Source: Undaria pinnatifida (lineage: Eukaryota; Sar; Phaeophyceae; Laminariales; Alariaceae). From it: a stretch of DNA of 64,000 nucleotides. Both the position numbers and the translations under genes were made by a program. The stretch lies in contig JABAKD010000023.1 in NCBI GenBank assembly GCA_012845835.1, positions 12,833,851-12,897,850 on the forward strand. The letters run 5' to 3'. Below the pieces are notes generated by a model. The model had not been told where the DNA came from. It was given only the letters and a program-made list of their open reading frames with translations, and searched no databases. This document shows positions 1 to 10,757 of this stretch, piece after piece (position 1 is the first letter of the stretch; the number at the start of each line of letters is the position of its first letter).

Positions 1-1719
1 CACCTCCAGCCGTTGGAGGGGAGTCAAAAAGTCGTCTTGAGTGACGTGGTACGGCGGGGACTTCTTAAAAAAATTGTTGAGCGCGTACTGCGTCAGCCCC
101 GCCGGTAGGTATTTGGGCATGTCCCCGCTGTCGTGGGGGTTGGTACAGGGTTTGCAGCGCTCGCTGGCCACACGTTGACGAGCGTACGAACCGGGCAGAT
201 CGGAAGGGAGATCCAAATAGAGGAGGTTGTTCCCGAGCGGCGAACCGTCCGGGGTCTCGGCGGCAGAGCAGGGACCGACGGCCAGCACCTTGTACGGGCT
301 CGTCCAGTTGAGCGCGAGTTTGGCCTTGAGTACCTTGGCGACGGTGTTCGCCTTCACACCCTGGCGGATGGTAGAGGCAGAATTGTACACTCAAGCCCAA
401 CCACCCACAGAAAAGGTAGGAGCTGGACGCAGCCCGTCGGCAAGGGCGGAGTTTATGCGCTTAAAACAGGAAGCGGTGAGGGCGTGGTGTGCGCGGACAA
501 TGCCGTTCGCGCGCTTTTGCCGGTCGGTGGCCACGTCGCAATAGGCCAGGTAGTCACGGGCCAGACTCTGGTGTTTCACGACACCAGTGCGGTCGAAAAC
601 CGTCAGGGGGAGCCGTGGGAGTCTGCCCATGACAACCTCGTTGGGCGCCAGACCCATCGCCGCGCTGACGGAATGGCTGTAAGCGAATGCTACGTGGGGC
701 AAATGCAAGTCCCAATCGTCTTGTTGCTCTAGCCAGCATTTGGGCCGTCCTGTGGTTTACCCGCTCAATGCCCCCGTTACAGTTGGGATGATAGGAGCTT
801 GTAGCAAGCTTGTGCACACCCAACAGCTGATATACAGCTTGTGAAAGCTTGGAGCAGAACTGCAGTCCGTTGTCCGAGAGTATGGTGCGCGGGCACCGGT
901 GTGTTGGTGCACCAGGATATTGGCTGTACCCTCCGAGGTGAACTCAGAGGCATTGACGGGCAACATGTCGGCCCGACGACTGAAGCGATCGGTGAACAGC
1001 AGGATGTAGGTGTTGCCTTGTGGTGTGACCGGAAGGGGGCTGAAGTAGTCAACACTGACAGCGACACCTGGACCCTCCGGCAGGGGCATTGTGATGATCG
1101 GCCAGCGGACAGTCAGCCGCGTTGTTTTCTGTGCTTGGCGCTTCAAGCAGTGGCGAAACTACCACCGGGTGCACACATTCATTCTAAACCACCAATTAAA
1201 ACGCTCCAGCATGCGCAACGTGCGCGTGGTGCCAAGGTGACAAGAGGCCGTCGAGTGACAAGCTTGAATTATCCAAGGGCGCATGAGTAGGGGAACGTAG
1301 ATGCAAACTGGCTCGTCGTTCAGCAAGCAAGCAGCTCGCCCCACAGAGTCGGGTTTGTCAGACCTTGTTGGCGGCAGCGTTATCGGGTTACGGACGAGTA
1401 GGACGATGTCGTTGTCGGTTGTATGTAGTCGACCCTTACCTGCCAGCTTCTTGATGTCTGAGAGGGATGGACGCTTGTGCGAGGGGTAGCACACCAAAAA
1501 TTCGGGCGGCAGGACCAATGGCCCGCCGATAGAGACGTAACGCATCATGGCGTGGCACGTCGGCTCATCGTGCTGCTCTCGCTTCCAATCGGCATGTGAA
1601 TAACGCGCGACGGAATCAGCGAACCGCAATTCAGCAGCGTCGCCGAGGGCGTCCGACCTTGTATGTGCAGATGACGAGTCACCGAGAGAAGGCGTGAGTC
1701 GTGAGAGAGGAGTTCCCAT
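1..1719 (-). pseudogene. Ty3/gypsy integrase remnant (3' part of pol)
   Basis: Decayed integrase of a Ty3/gypsy LTR retrotransposon, the enzyme that would join element cDNA to host DNA. Reading from 1719 downward there is an HHCC-type zinc region (HSTASCH, then CTRW and HCLKRQ; the last Cys of the usual CLKC is Arg). The catalytic core follows: VSVDYF with the first Asp, LSDNGLQFC with the second near 890, and GGIERVN with the Glu near 770. The C-terminal region (GLAPNEV, GRLPRLPL, then ALNWTSPYKVLAVGPC and LNNFFKKSPPYH) runs off the left edge. In-frame stops lie at 1159-1161 and 391-393. The frame must change near 900 and near 725, so the gene is dead. The order of motifs makes the family call firm. 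No reverse transcriptase was recognised upstream on this strand. Confidence 0.85.
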
Positions 1720-2289
1720 TTAGGCTTTGCGTGGTCGCGGTCGGACGGTAGTGGCACCGTGCGGTCCAGCGAGTCGGCCAGAGCAGGGGTCGCCGCAGCG
1801 AGTGGAGACGGCCGCGGCCGTGAGACTCGCGGCGGGGTTGTGCCTCGTCTGGAAGATGACTGAGGGGTCCCGGCGGGTTCGAATCCATAATCTACATTGG
1901 GGGTGCATTGCCGGTTGTTGTCGCTGTTCGTCGGAGTGCCAAGCAAGGTGGAGACGGACACAGTCGAACCGGTTTTCGCGGCGGGGGCCGACTCCTGTGT
2001 AGAACTCCGGGGTAAGTAGGTCGGCTGTGCGATGGGCGTCGCTGCAGCCAGGGCTTCTGCGGCGCCCGGGCCGCCCTCGATGTGTATGGCAAAACCGAAG
2101 CGAAAACGGTGTAAGCGGCAGGCGAAATCGACTCGCGGCCGGTACAACCTTCGGTAGTGGCGACGGAGGCAGAAAGACGAGCGACGAATCTCCCTGGGGA
2201 AGCAGAAAGGCCGTCGATTCTTATACGTAGCTCGTGTGTGCGAAAATCGTGAAATGCGGTGGAGGGGAGAGGGGGCCCACCCAAGGCAG

Positions 2290-2433
2290 CATGTTCAGTG
2301 CGGGGCACGAGCCCACCCAAAAGAGCGCTTTCGGCGAGGGATTCGAGTTCAACCAAAGCAGTGCTTTCGGTGTGGGGCACCAGCCCACCCAAGACAGTGC
2401 TTTCGACGAGGGGCACGAGTCCACCCAAACCAA
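2290..2433. repeat. 36-bp tandem repeat, four units
   Basis: Four degenerate units of 36 bp. On the plus strand they translate to 12-residue units such as SAFGVGHQPTQD and SAFDEGHESTQT. The unit length is a multiple of three, so frames stay open on both strands. It lies inside the gypsy-related interval. Confidence 0.75.
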
Positions 2434-3633
2434 CCCCTGGGATCGGTGAGGAGGGAGCGCGCAGCCCGCGGGTCCGTAGGAGGTAGATACCGCTATCTCC
2501 AACGGGCTTGGGGTTGTCAACCCCACGAGGTTGAAGTTTGTCAAGCAACTAGCTGTCGTCCTCCGTAGCAGGCTCTGGAAAACGGGCCAGAAAAATCGGC
2601 GATGCCGTTGGTGTTGCCGTTGTGGTGCTCGAGTGTCCAATCGAACGAGATGACAAACTCAAGCTACCGCTGGACTCGTGCTTTGAGGGTCCCCACTTTG
2701 CCAATGCTCTCCTGTGTCTTGTGGCCAGAGGATATGCGGAATTATTTCCCCCACAGTACCCTCGGAGGCGTTTGGGAGCCCAAACAATGCTGCCGGTCTC
2801 CACATGTAGAGAAGTTCAGTGCCTCTCCGAGGCGAGCGTTGCTCGACTGATATACGCGATTTTCATAGTGAACAAAACGTCGTCCAGCGTCACAGTACCC
2901 TCGACGAAACAGGGGCCGTGGTCTGAGAGCGCAAGGTCAGGGCCGACGCCAGAAGCTATCTCCAAACCTCCACGGCCTTAATTGACCAACGCGCCCGAGA
3001 AATAGGTAGAAAACACTGAACGTCAAGCTTTGCGAGCGCTGACCGCTGTTAACGGTCCGGCCGCGGCGCGGATGAGATTTCTTGGTTTTTGCATTCGCAC
3101 TGCAGGTGCGGAACCGACCCGGTCTGATTGTCGCGAATAGCTTCTTTTCGAACTGCAGAAAGTGCCTCACCGAGCACGTTTTTCCTCTCCCTTGGCATGG
3201 GTTGTTGGCCCCGAGACCATCCGCCCGGAGACCAATGCCCCACACTGGGTCCAGAGGGCTGGATTAAGCCAGAAGCTTGTTATCAGAGCTCAAAAGGTGA
3301 CTTTTTTAAGGCTGGATTCTGCGTGAATTTGGCGTAGGCGCCAGATAACACGGCGTTTTGCTTCTCCCTGTCCCCAACACGGGAGTCACAGTTGCACACG
3401 CCTCGACCGATGAATTGGCGTGTGCTTGGACTAGGCAACGACATGATGAGCCCCACTGCTCGATGGTCTTGGTCTTCTCGGCCATCATGTACTGCTCCGC
3501 GCGAGGATATGGCACGTCGTCCACGGTAAACGACGAAGGAGACAACGGTGGAAAATAGGATGGGGGCTGCCAAAATAACACCACTTTGTCTGTGGAGCAT
3601 TCGAGAGAAGGATCAAAAGCCGTGTTGGAATTT

Positions 3634-4245
3634 GGGCCTGTAATGTCCCCGTCCGGGAACACCAGGCCTCGGGAGCACGACGCGAATCAGAACCCGTGGC
3701 TTCTCGCCTGGGGTTTTTCTTCGCTCGTTGGCGGAAAAATGCGAGAATCCGCTCTAACTGCGCCCGAAAAATGGAAAAAAACCGACGGTGCCAACCCGTT
3801 GGTGGCGTCGTTGGACAGTTGTGGGTCTGCAATGTCCCCGTCTGGGAGCACCAGTCCTCAGCTCTTTGGGCCTGTAGTGTCCCCTTGCGGGAGCAGCAGG
3901 CTTCGGGAGCAAGATGCGAGTCCGAACCCGGGGTTTCTCGCCTCGGGTTCTCCTCACTCGCTGGCGGGAACTCGTAAAACGCCGCTCTCGCTGCACACGA
4001 ATGAGAGTCCAACACCGACTGGGCCAACCCGTCGGTAGCCTCGGTGGACGTTTGGGTCTGCACTGCCCCCCTCTGAGAATACCAGGCCCCGGCTCTTTCG
4101 GCCTGTAGTGTCCCCCTCAGGAACACCAGGCCTCGGGAGCACGTCACGTGTCCGAACCCATGGTTTCTCGCGTCGTGGCCTCTTCGCTCTTTGTCGTATA
4201 ATCGCAAGAAAACTGCTCTTACTGCGCCCGAAGGGGCAGGGGCTC
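3634..4245. repeat. about 233-bp tandem repeat, 2.6 units
   Basis: Units start near 3634, 3868 and 4099 with the shared string GGCCTGTARTGTCCCC, followed by an ACCAGGCCTCGGGAGC-like block. Periods are about 234 and 231 bp. Each unit also holds a weaker half-repeat (GGGTCTGCAATGTCCCC). The minus strand is open through the array (3485-4207, 240 codons), which is probably a by-product of the repeat rather than a gene. Confidence 0.75.
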
Positions 4246-4791
4246 TGAGCTGTTTCTGCTTGACGAGAGGCGCGATTCTTCCGTAAATTTATGGGAATAG
4301 CGTCCAGCTGATCAGGCCGGAGGCCGTGGCGTCACCGCTGGCACGTCGCACAGTGTCGGATCTTCTTCCTGTGCCACTGGGATAGACGTAGCCTGAAACA
4401 CGTGGGTTAACGTGTTAAAAGACGAAGCAGGGTCCGTAGACCCTGTGGGCGTCATCTGGAGCGGTGCTCGGGGAAGTGGCAACAATGGTTTTACCAGAAG
4501 AGGCTCTTTTCCGCTATGCCCCTTAGAGAAGGGATACAAGGTAGCTAATCTCGTCGACTCCTCCGTGATGGAAAAAAAGGACAGAGCGCCCGCTGTTATC
4601 GCGAGCGAACACCGGATTAAGCCTTGCAAATATCTCGGTGTTTTAATGTTGGCCTTCCCACACCTAAAAACAACCGCCACCTCGTGGTCAGAAAAAGTGT
4701 TTGAGGGTCGACCGTCTCATACCTTAAACCGACCGTCACCGCCTGGTCAGGGAGAGGGGGGGGTGTAACACGCATGCGTAAAAGACGGCGC

Positions 4792-4885
4792 GCCGTCACC
4801 GCAGCTATATTGTTGCGCGACGCGTGCCTGGGGGGGAAGCCGTCACCGCAGCTATATTGTTGCGCGACGCGTGCCTGGGGGGGAA
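4792..4885. repeat. 47-bp perfect tandem duplication
   Basis: Two identical 47-bp units (4792-4838 and 4839-4885) beginning GCCGTCACCGCAGCTATATT and ending in a GGGGGGGAA run. The identity suggests a recent duplication. Confidence 0.9.
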
Positions 4886-5129
4886 GCGCGCAAAGTGCAA
4901 GCTCTCGTGCCACGGTTGATGGGCACGGCGTTTGGAGCGTGTACCCCCAATGCTGCGTTTATGCCGCGGCTGAGGGATTCGGCGCTGGAGGCGCGGTTTC
5001 CGTCGCCGAACTCAGGCCATGGTCGAAGGGAACGTAGCTGGAAGCGCGCGTTCTCGCCGTCGAAAAAACAAACAATTAACTGGCTGGAGGAAACCACGCT
5101 CGAAGCTCTAGTTCCCGCCGCCGGTACTA

Positions 5130-6050
5130 CGCCGTGAGAATCGGCCGCAGACGGCGTAGGAGCCCGTGGGCTCTTGGCAGAGGCAATCTGTGCTGCGTTA
5201 CTGGATACGCTAGCAACAGAACACGAGCATCTTCTGAAAGCATAAGAGGTGCCCCCGACAGTCTTGTCGGCGGTGCCGTACCGCCGTTCAGCTGTCTATT
5301 GACATTACGGAATGTGCCAGGTTGGCGCGCGAGTGTATTTTCGCCCGGGTTGTGGGCGGCTCCAAAACGAATTCGAGGAGCAGGAGCGGGGGCAGAAGAG
5401 GCGGGCGAGCGCAGGATACCACCATGGTGATCCAACGTGTATGTGGGTGCCAGTTTACCTGGCCCTGATCCTGGTGTAACCCTCGCGATTGACCTGAAAG
5501 ATGGCGTCGATGTTGCTTGTGGGTGTTCGGGCGAGAAGATTTGTCGTCTCGGCGGTATCAGACCGTGCGTGTTTGTCAACGTCGGTGTGCGTCATCGTCG
5601 CCAAGTTGGCCAAGTTCAGGGTTCAAGCAGCCCTCGCATTAATGAAAGGATGCCTACAATGCTTGAAGGAATGGTTGTCTTCGTGGCAGTTGAGGCAAAG
5701 CCCCAAGTTTTCTCGGAGGGCATCAGCGCGAGGTGAAAGGAGGCCGCTTCAAAGGGGAGAGTCGTCTGTCGTAAACGAGGCATTAACCGCGAAATTTTCT
5801 GCATAATGATGCTCTTCTAGTGGCCAGCAGTTCGAGATGTGGTCAAGCCAAGGGTCAGATGAATCATCGATGAGCACGGCAGTTAAATGATGGCTCGATT
5901 CCGCCCGCCACGAAAGCGACTGGGACGGCACTCGGCCCTGGCCGCGCCCATGATCGGCGGGCCGGGGCCCCGACGGGGCGGATGACCGCGCTCCCGTCGA
6001 AGAGGCAGGGAGAGAAATAAAATGTTCCGCCGTTGACGGCATGTGTCTTA
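5130..6050 (-). pseudogene. Ty3/gypsy gag remnant with CCHC zinc knuckle
   Basis: Remnant of the nucleocapsid-bearing gag of the minus-strand gypsy element; the product would bind element RNA in the particle. The decisive feature is a perfect CX2CX4HX4C zinc knuckle, CLNCHEDNHSFKHC, encoded at 5697-5656. Upstream in the same frame is CWPLEEHHYAENFAVNAS. A TGA stop at 5749-5751 interrupts that frame before the knuckle. A frameshift near 5637 then moves the reading to GCLNPELGQLGDD. A downstream frame at 5127-5579 (RFGAAHNPGEN, ARQPGTF) probably continues gag. The N-terminal part is not identified and the sequence changes to repeat R8 near 6278. The distance to the integrase is compatible with one element of more than 6 kb, but the link is inferred from strand and order only. 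Confidence 0.7.
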
Positions 6051-6277
6051 TTATGCGCTTAGGCACTATCATCTCGCCACATAGCATCCAACGAGGCGCA
6101 TGACCGCGGGTCCGTTGCCTTCGAACAAGGGTACAACGCAGACAGGAGAGCCGGAAATTGCTCATTCGCCGCCACGCGAACCACCTCCAACACCACATCC
6201 GTCCCCGGAGACAAAACACACTCACTCTCAGAAGCGGTCGATATAAGACAGCATTATGCAGGTAATATATATATGAT

Positions 6278-7358
6278 ACCATGTTGTCGAATAAGTGGTA
6301 AGCTCTACTCATGTTAATGGCGTGGTCACAGACTGCTGTGAGACAGAGGAAACAAAAGTATTGATTTTCAGTTTGGGCGCCTTTACTTCTAATGGCTGCG
6401 TTCAGCCGTCCCAGCCCATCCCAACCCCGACCCTCTCGTCTTCGCTGTCGAGGTGTTTGCTTACCAACGCGATGCCCAGCCTCTCCTCTCCCCACGCTGC
6501 ATCTATCACGCCCTCCGCTGTGGCGATGCTGCTCCTTTGCTTCGCAAGCAAATAAACAGAAAAACAAAAGAAGAGAAAGGGAAAGCGGAGACATCATACA
6601 TAGACTAGTAATTCAGCAATGGAAACAAAATACAAACAAATATAAAATATACTCCTAGACTAGGCTAGACCTCTAGTCTATATCAATAAATATAGCACAA
6701 CATGACGCAAGTTTGGTCGACTTTGTATCGGAACGACATCTACGGCATAGATAGGCTGTACGAGTATATATTCTCGTGTACACACAACTTGTATCCCCGT
6801 CAAGTCTGTTTTGTGTCCAGCTAAGAAACCATTGCCCCCTTCTTCTAAGTTATTTGAAGCGCGATTCTCACAACTCCCCACCTGATGCCTCGACCAACGC
6901 CTCTGCGCGCTGACTCGTTGCCCGTGCTGATCTGCTGCTCGCGTCCACAACCAAAGTCCACTCTGCGTTGTGATCCTTCTGCAATGTCTTATCAGAGCCT
7001 TCGTACAATTACGAGCGCACCGGGGGCACTCCTTGCTTTCTGCGCGCTTCAGACAGCAATATGCTAACGCTTTCGCCTTAGGTCGGCCCAGACGGAACCG
7101 CAGGTGAACACTTCGCGAAGAAGGGCCAGAAAGGGCGCATCTCTTGGCCAAAACTTGCAATGACATTCACCTTTGTGGGTGTCGTTGTCGAACCAAGAAT
7201 GAAGCTTGCTGCTGCCGCGGTCGCAGTGGAAGCCACCACCAGAAATGATATGTATCTATCAATGTTCTCTTCGGCTGAAAGACCGACAGGAGGTAGGTGC
7301 AGGCGTTGCAGCAAGCAGCTGTCATAGCAGATGCGGGTATCGCAGCGGCAGGGCAGTC
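6278..7358 (-). repeat. dispersed repeat R8, copy 1
   Basis: Matches 13873-14960 in inverted orientation over about 1.08 kb. Shared landmarks are the stretch around ACCATGTTGTCGA at one end, the TAGACCTCTAGTCTATATC box near 6670, and GCGGGTATCGCAGCGGCAGG at the other end. It carries a Cys-rich frame (YCCLKRAESKEC, then CARNC) that copy 2 also has. No recognised domain, terminal repeat pair or target duplication was found. It may be the body of an unclassified transposon. Confidence 0.75.
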
Positions 7359-7499
7359 ACATCTGACGTGTTGAGAATCGATGTCGAAGTGCAACGGCTA
7401 CGATTCCGCATATAATTAGACTATATATCATACTTGGTATTAAAATTCACCGTTAAAATTCAATACGACGTAAAATAGAACACGCCAGTGTGCATTTTT

Positions 7500-8084
7500 A
7501 TAGTACGGGGTAATACATGGGCCAGCCCGTGGACGAGCCCATGGGTCGGCGCTTCAATTCCACAGACCGGCCCCTGTGGAGCCCGTGTCTCGTGGGCCAC
7601 GCTGCGAAAGTCATCGGCCGGACCGGGCCGGGCCGATGTAATTTGAAATTCGATGGCCCGAGGCGCGCCACAGCTCATTCTCTGAAAAACTTGACGGGTC
7701 AGCCCCGGCCGCGGCCCGGCCTCTGAAAATTTGATGAACCGGGCCGGGCCACAGCCCATCCTCTAAATGTTTAATTGGATGAGCCGGGCCGCTTACCATC
7801 GTACGAAAATTTGGTTGGCCGTGTCCGGCCGCGGCCCATTAAATACAAAATTGATGGGTCGCGCCGGCCCGCGGCCCATCAAACAAAACATTTATAGGCA
7901 GGGCCGGGCCGCGACCTATGAACAATACATGGATGGGACGGGCCGGGCCGCGGCCCATCAAACAAAAATTTCAAGGACGGAGCCGGGATGCCACCTACTA
8001 TGTCTACATGAAAAAATGATGGCCCGGCCCGGCCCGGTCCATGAATTCATAGGATGGGCTCGGCCCGGCCCGTCAAATATATAG
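7500..8084. repeat. GGGCCGGGCC-rich satellite
   Basis: About a dozen degenerate units of roughly 50 bp. Each combines a self-complementary GGGCCGGGCCGCGGCCC core with an AT-rich spacer such as ATCAAACAAAAATTT. The left edge (GTACGGGGTAATACATGGGCCAGCCC) reappears inverted at the right edge of the 12727-12960 block. Confidence 0.8.
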
Positions 8085-8097
8085 AGAAAACCTTAGT

Positions 8098-8838
8098 GGT
8101 CCTTGTGGATATGATCCTTAGAAGGGGCAGGTGTGTCTATCGTTGGACCACAGCTGACAGCAGTACAAACCCCAGGTAGGTAGTAGATCCTCATATTACT
8201 GTAGAGCAAGGTATGCTGATTAAGCTCAGGATACAAGAATGAATGGTCGATAGGGGGGAGGAGAGGAGGGGGTGGGTGGAAGCTTGGCTCCGGCCAAGAT
8301 CCACAAACCGGCTCTCGTACTGGCAAGATATCCAAAACTTCGAGCCAAACGTCAATCCTGAGTGCAAGCTGCTAACTTCACACGTAGGCCATTTCTACAA
8401 AGCCATGTGTGTCACTCATTGCATAATTAAAGTGGGCGACTAAGGACCGACTCACAACACAACCAAACACATCGAGTCCTCCTAGTGTTCTTCTAACAAC
8501 CATGCTACTCTTAATGCGAACGTACAGCTACCTTTTCAAAGACAATTAGCGCAGGGCGCGTAGCCTAAGGCAGGATGCTGCCATCGCTATGTTTCCTCCA
8601 TGCTTCGCAGGTCCCGTGATTAATTATACTACTATTGTGTGATATTTGTGTACGTGCCGAATCCTGGATCGCAGGACAGCCTTCGTGGACACTCCATTGA
8701 TTCCGAATCTCACGATTCCGATTGCGAATCGCAAAACAAATGAAATTATGGAAATCAGACCTTAACTTATCAGCAGAGATAGACCGTTGGTCCATAGCTT
8801 AAGCAGATAGCGGATACGTAGTGGAACACTGTAACATT
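8098..8838 (+). repeat. dispersed repeat R9, copy 1 (uninterrupted)
   Basis: About 740 bp, repeated in the same orientation at 10205-10757 plus 12504-12720. Landmarks are CAGGTGTGTCTATCG, CAGCTGACAGCAGTACAAA, CCGGCTCTCGTACTGGCAAG, GGGCGCGTAGCCTAAG and GTGCCGAATCCTGGAT. This copy keeps the empty TA site (8643-8644) where copy 2 carries a transposon. No coding content was recognised. Confidence 0.85.
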
Positions 8839-8981
8839 AGCCCACCCTAACTACTCGTAGATGTAGATCACACATCGATATGGCAATGGCTAGCTATGAC
8901 ATAACGAAATCGGGAAGTCGATCGAAGATACTGCTATTTAGACCAATGGCAGCAAATGAGGCTACAGATCAACCATACCTT

Positions 8982-9095
8982 TTGATTGATGATTGATGAT
9001 TGATGAATGATGATTGATGGTTGATGATTGATGATTGATGATTGATGATAGATGATTGATGGTTGATGGTTGATGACTGATGATTGATGATTGAG
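8982..9095. repeat. 7-bp minisatellite (TTGATGA)n
   Basis: About 16 units of TTGATGA with single-base variants (ATGATGA, TTGATGG, TAGATGA, CTGATGA). The minus strand reads as repeated INHQSS-type units, which is an artefact of the repeat. Confidence 0.9.
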
Positions 9096-9245
9096 GCAAA
9101 CATGCGCCACATGTAGGGGTTGATCCGTGGGCCCACTGTCCCTAAGGCGCTAGGCAGAAACTGCCGGTGGTTTTGCAAGGGAACGTAGGGAACAAAGGTA
9201 GGGCTCCAAGGAAGGTAGCATCAGAGCTGGGGAAGAAAAAAATGT

Positions 9246-9430
9246 TCACTGCAGGATACCAGCCAATGACTGAATCTCTGTGCTTGAAACGCATGGGAAT
9301 TGGTAAAAAGGAAACCAGAAAAGGTCACACCCGAACTGAAAACAGACACGTGCACTGCAGGACATCAGCCACCGACTAAACCTCTGTGCTTGGAACGCAT
9401 GGGAGTTGGTAAAAAGGAAACCAGAAAGGG
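9246..9430. repeat. 107-bp imperfect tandem duplication
   Basis: CACTGCAGGA at 9246 and 9353 begins two units that share CTCTGTGCTTG, AACGCATGGGA and TTGGTAAAAAGGAAACCAGA. The second unit is incomplete. Confidence 0.8.
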
Positions 9431-10757
9431 GGTACCGGAAGCGAGAGAACACGTAAGCAAAGCAGCCAAAGATGGTGAATGGCCATGCCGATTAAGGAAA
9501 ACGACAAAGTTACAACAACCCTAAGGATCCCGTAACTGGAATGACGAAGTTATATGACCAAGGCTACGAAAGGGGGTACCCCCCCCCCCCCCTCCCGATT
9601 TTCAATACCTGGTCTTCACCCCACCCGCACGAGTGACTCTGAACGTTACGGATGAAAACACGTTAGGTAGTCGGTTTAACGCAATGCAGCTAATCATCCC
9701 ATTAACGATTCATATCGAAACATGAGAGCAGCGGGGGTGGGTCATTTAACAATCGCGGGACTGACGCCGAGCCACTGCAAAACAAAATTCCCTAAAAAGG
9801 GGACCCATCTCCCGACCCTAGCTTTGGCCATATATATAACAGCTACCTGGTATATCATAGTACACACCGAAAGTGTCATACTGTAGGTCCTTAGGAAGAC
9901 AATGCCACAAAAATATAGATAAAACACCGAGCTATGGTTGCCGCTATTGTGCCAATATACTAATGGGGGATAGAGGGGGCTCCACGGGGCCCGTCAGCGT
10001 TGCGTAGGACACCGCGTGCCAGTCCCCCGGCCTGATGGCGTTGAAGGCAACAGGACCCGTGGACAGCGCTCCGTGAAGTGGTGTAAGATGATGGCAGGAG
10101 GTCCATCTTGATCGGTCCCGGGTCAGTAGCTGCCTAGTTGTCACCTCGCGAAGAAGAGAAGAACTGCAGACGTCGCCAATTACATAGACTAGGTGTTAAC
10201 CGCAGGGATCTTAGTCCATAGGATCCTCCGACGGGACAGGTGTGTCTATCGCGAAAGCACAGCTGACAGCAGTACAAAACCCAGGTAGGTAGCGGATTTT
10301 CTTATTGGCATCGAGCAAGTCTTGCTGATTTAGGTCAGGATACAAGAGTGATCGAGAGGGGAGAGGAGAGGAGGGGGGGGCGGGGGAGCTTGGCTCTGGC
10401 CAAGCTCCAAAAACCGGCTCTCGTACTGGCAAGGTATCTAAAGCTTCATTCCAAACGTCAATCCCGAGTGCAAGCTGCTGACTGCCTACGTAGGCTGACT
10501 GCCTACGTAGGCCACTTCTACCAAGTCACGTGTGTGACTCATTGCATGCTTGAAGTCGGCGAGTAACGCCCAACTCTGAGCACAACCCATCCCATCAAGT
10601 CCTCCTAGTCTTCTCCTAAGAGCCATCCTACTCTTTTTTGCGAACGTGCAGCTACCTATTCTAAGCCAATCACAGCAGGGCGCGTAGCCTAAGCAGTATG
10701 CTACCATTGCTATGTTTCCGCAGGTCCCGCAGTTAATCAAACTATAGACTAGTGTTA

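Larger units (their letters stand above)
1720..5126 (-). other. interior of the gypsy element, not resolved
   Basis: This stretch lies between the integrase and the gag remnant on the same strand, so it should hold protease, reverse transcriptase and RNase H. I could not find their motifs (DSG/DTG, YLDD) in any frame. It contains three tandem arrays listed separately. Low-complexity Pro/Ser/Thr-rich minus-strand frames at 1545-2147 and 1892-2548 may be linker sequence. A frame at 4312-4680 is unrecognised. Either the RT was deleted or replaced, or it has decayed beyond recognition by eye. Confidence 0.4.
8839..10204. other. spacer between R9 copies
   Basis: No gene seen. It contains a heptamer array, a 107-bp duplication (both listed) and a C-run near 9587. 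The rest is unremarkable AT-rich sequence. Confidence 0.6.

Noticed and set aside
1876-1886. B-box string GGTTCGAATCC
   Set aside because: Perfect match, but no A box or tRNA fold around it; probably chance within the gypsy-related region.
8982-9095. CRISPR-like array
   Set aside because: Heptamer units are contiguous with no spacers. No array of repeats with unique spacers exists in the window.
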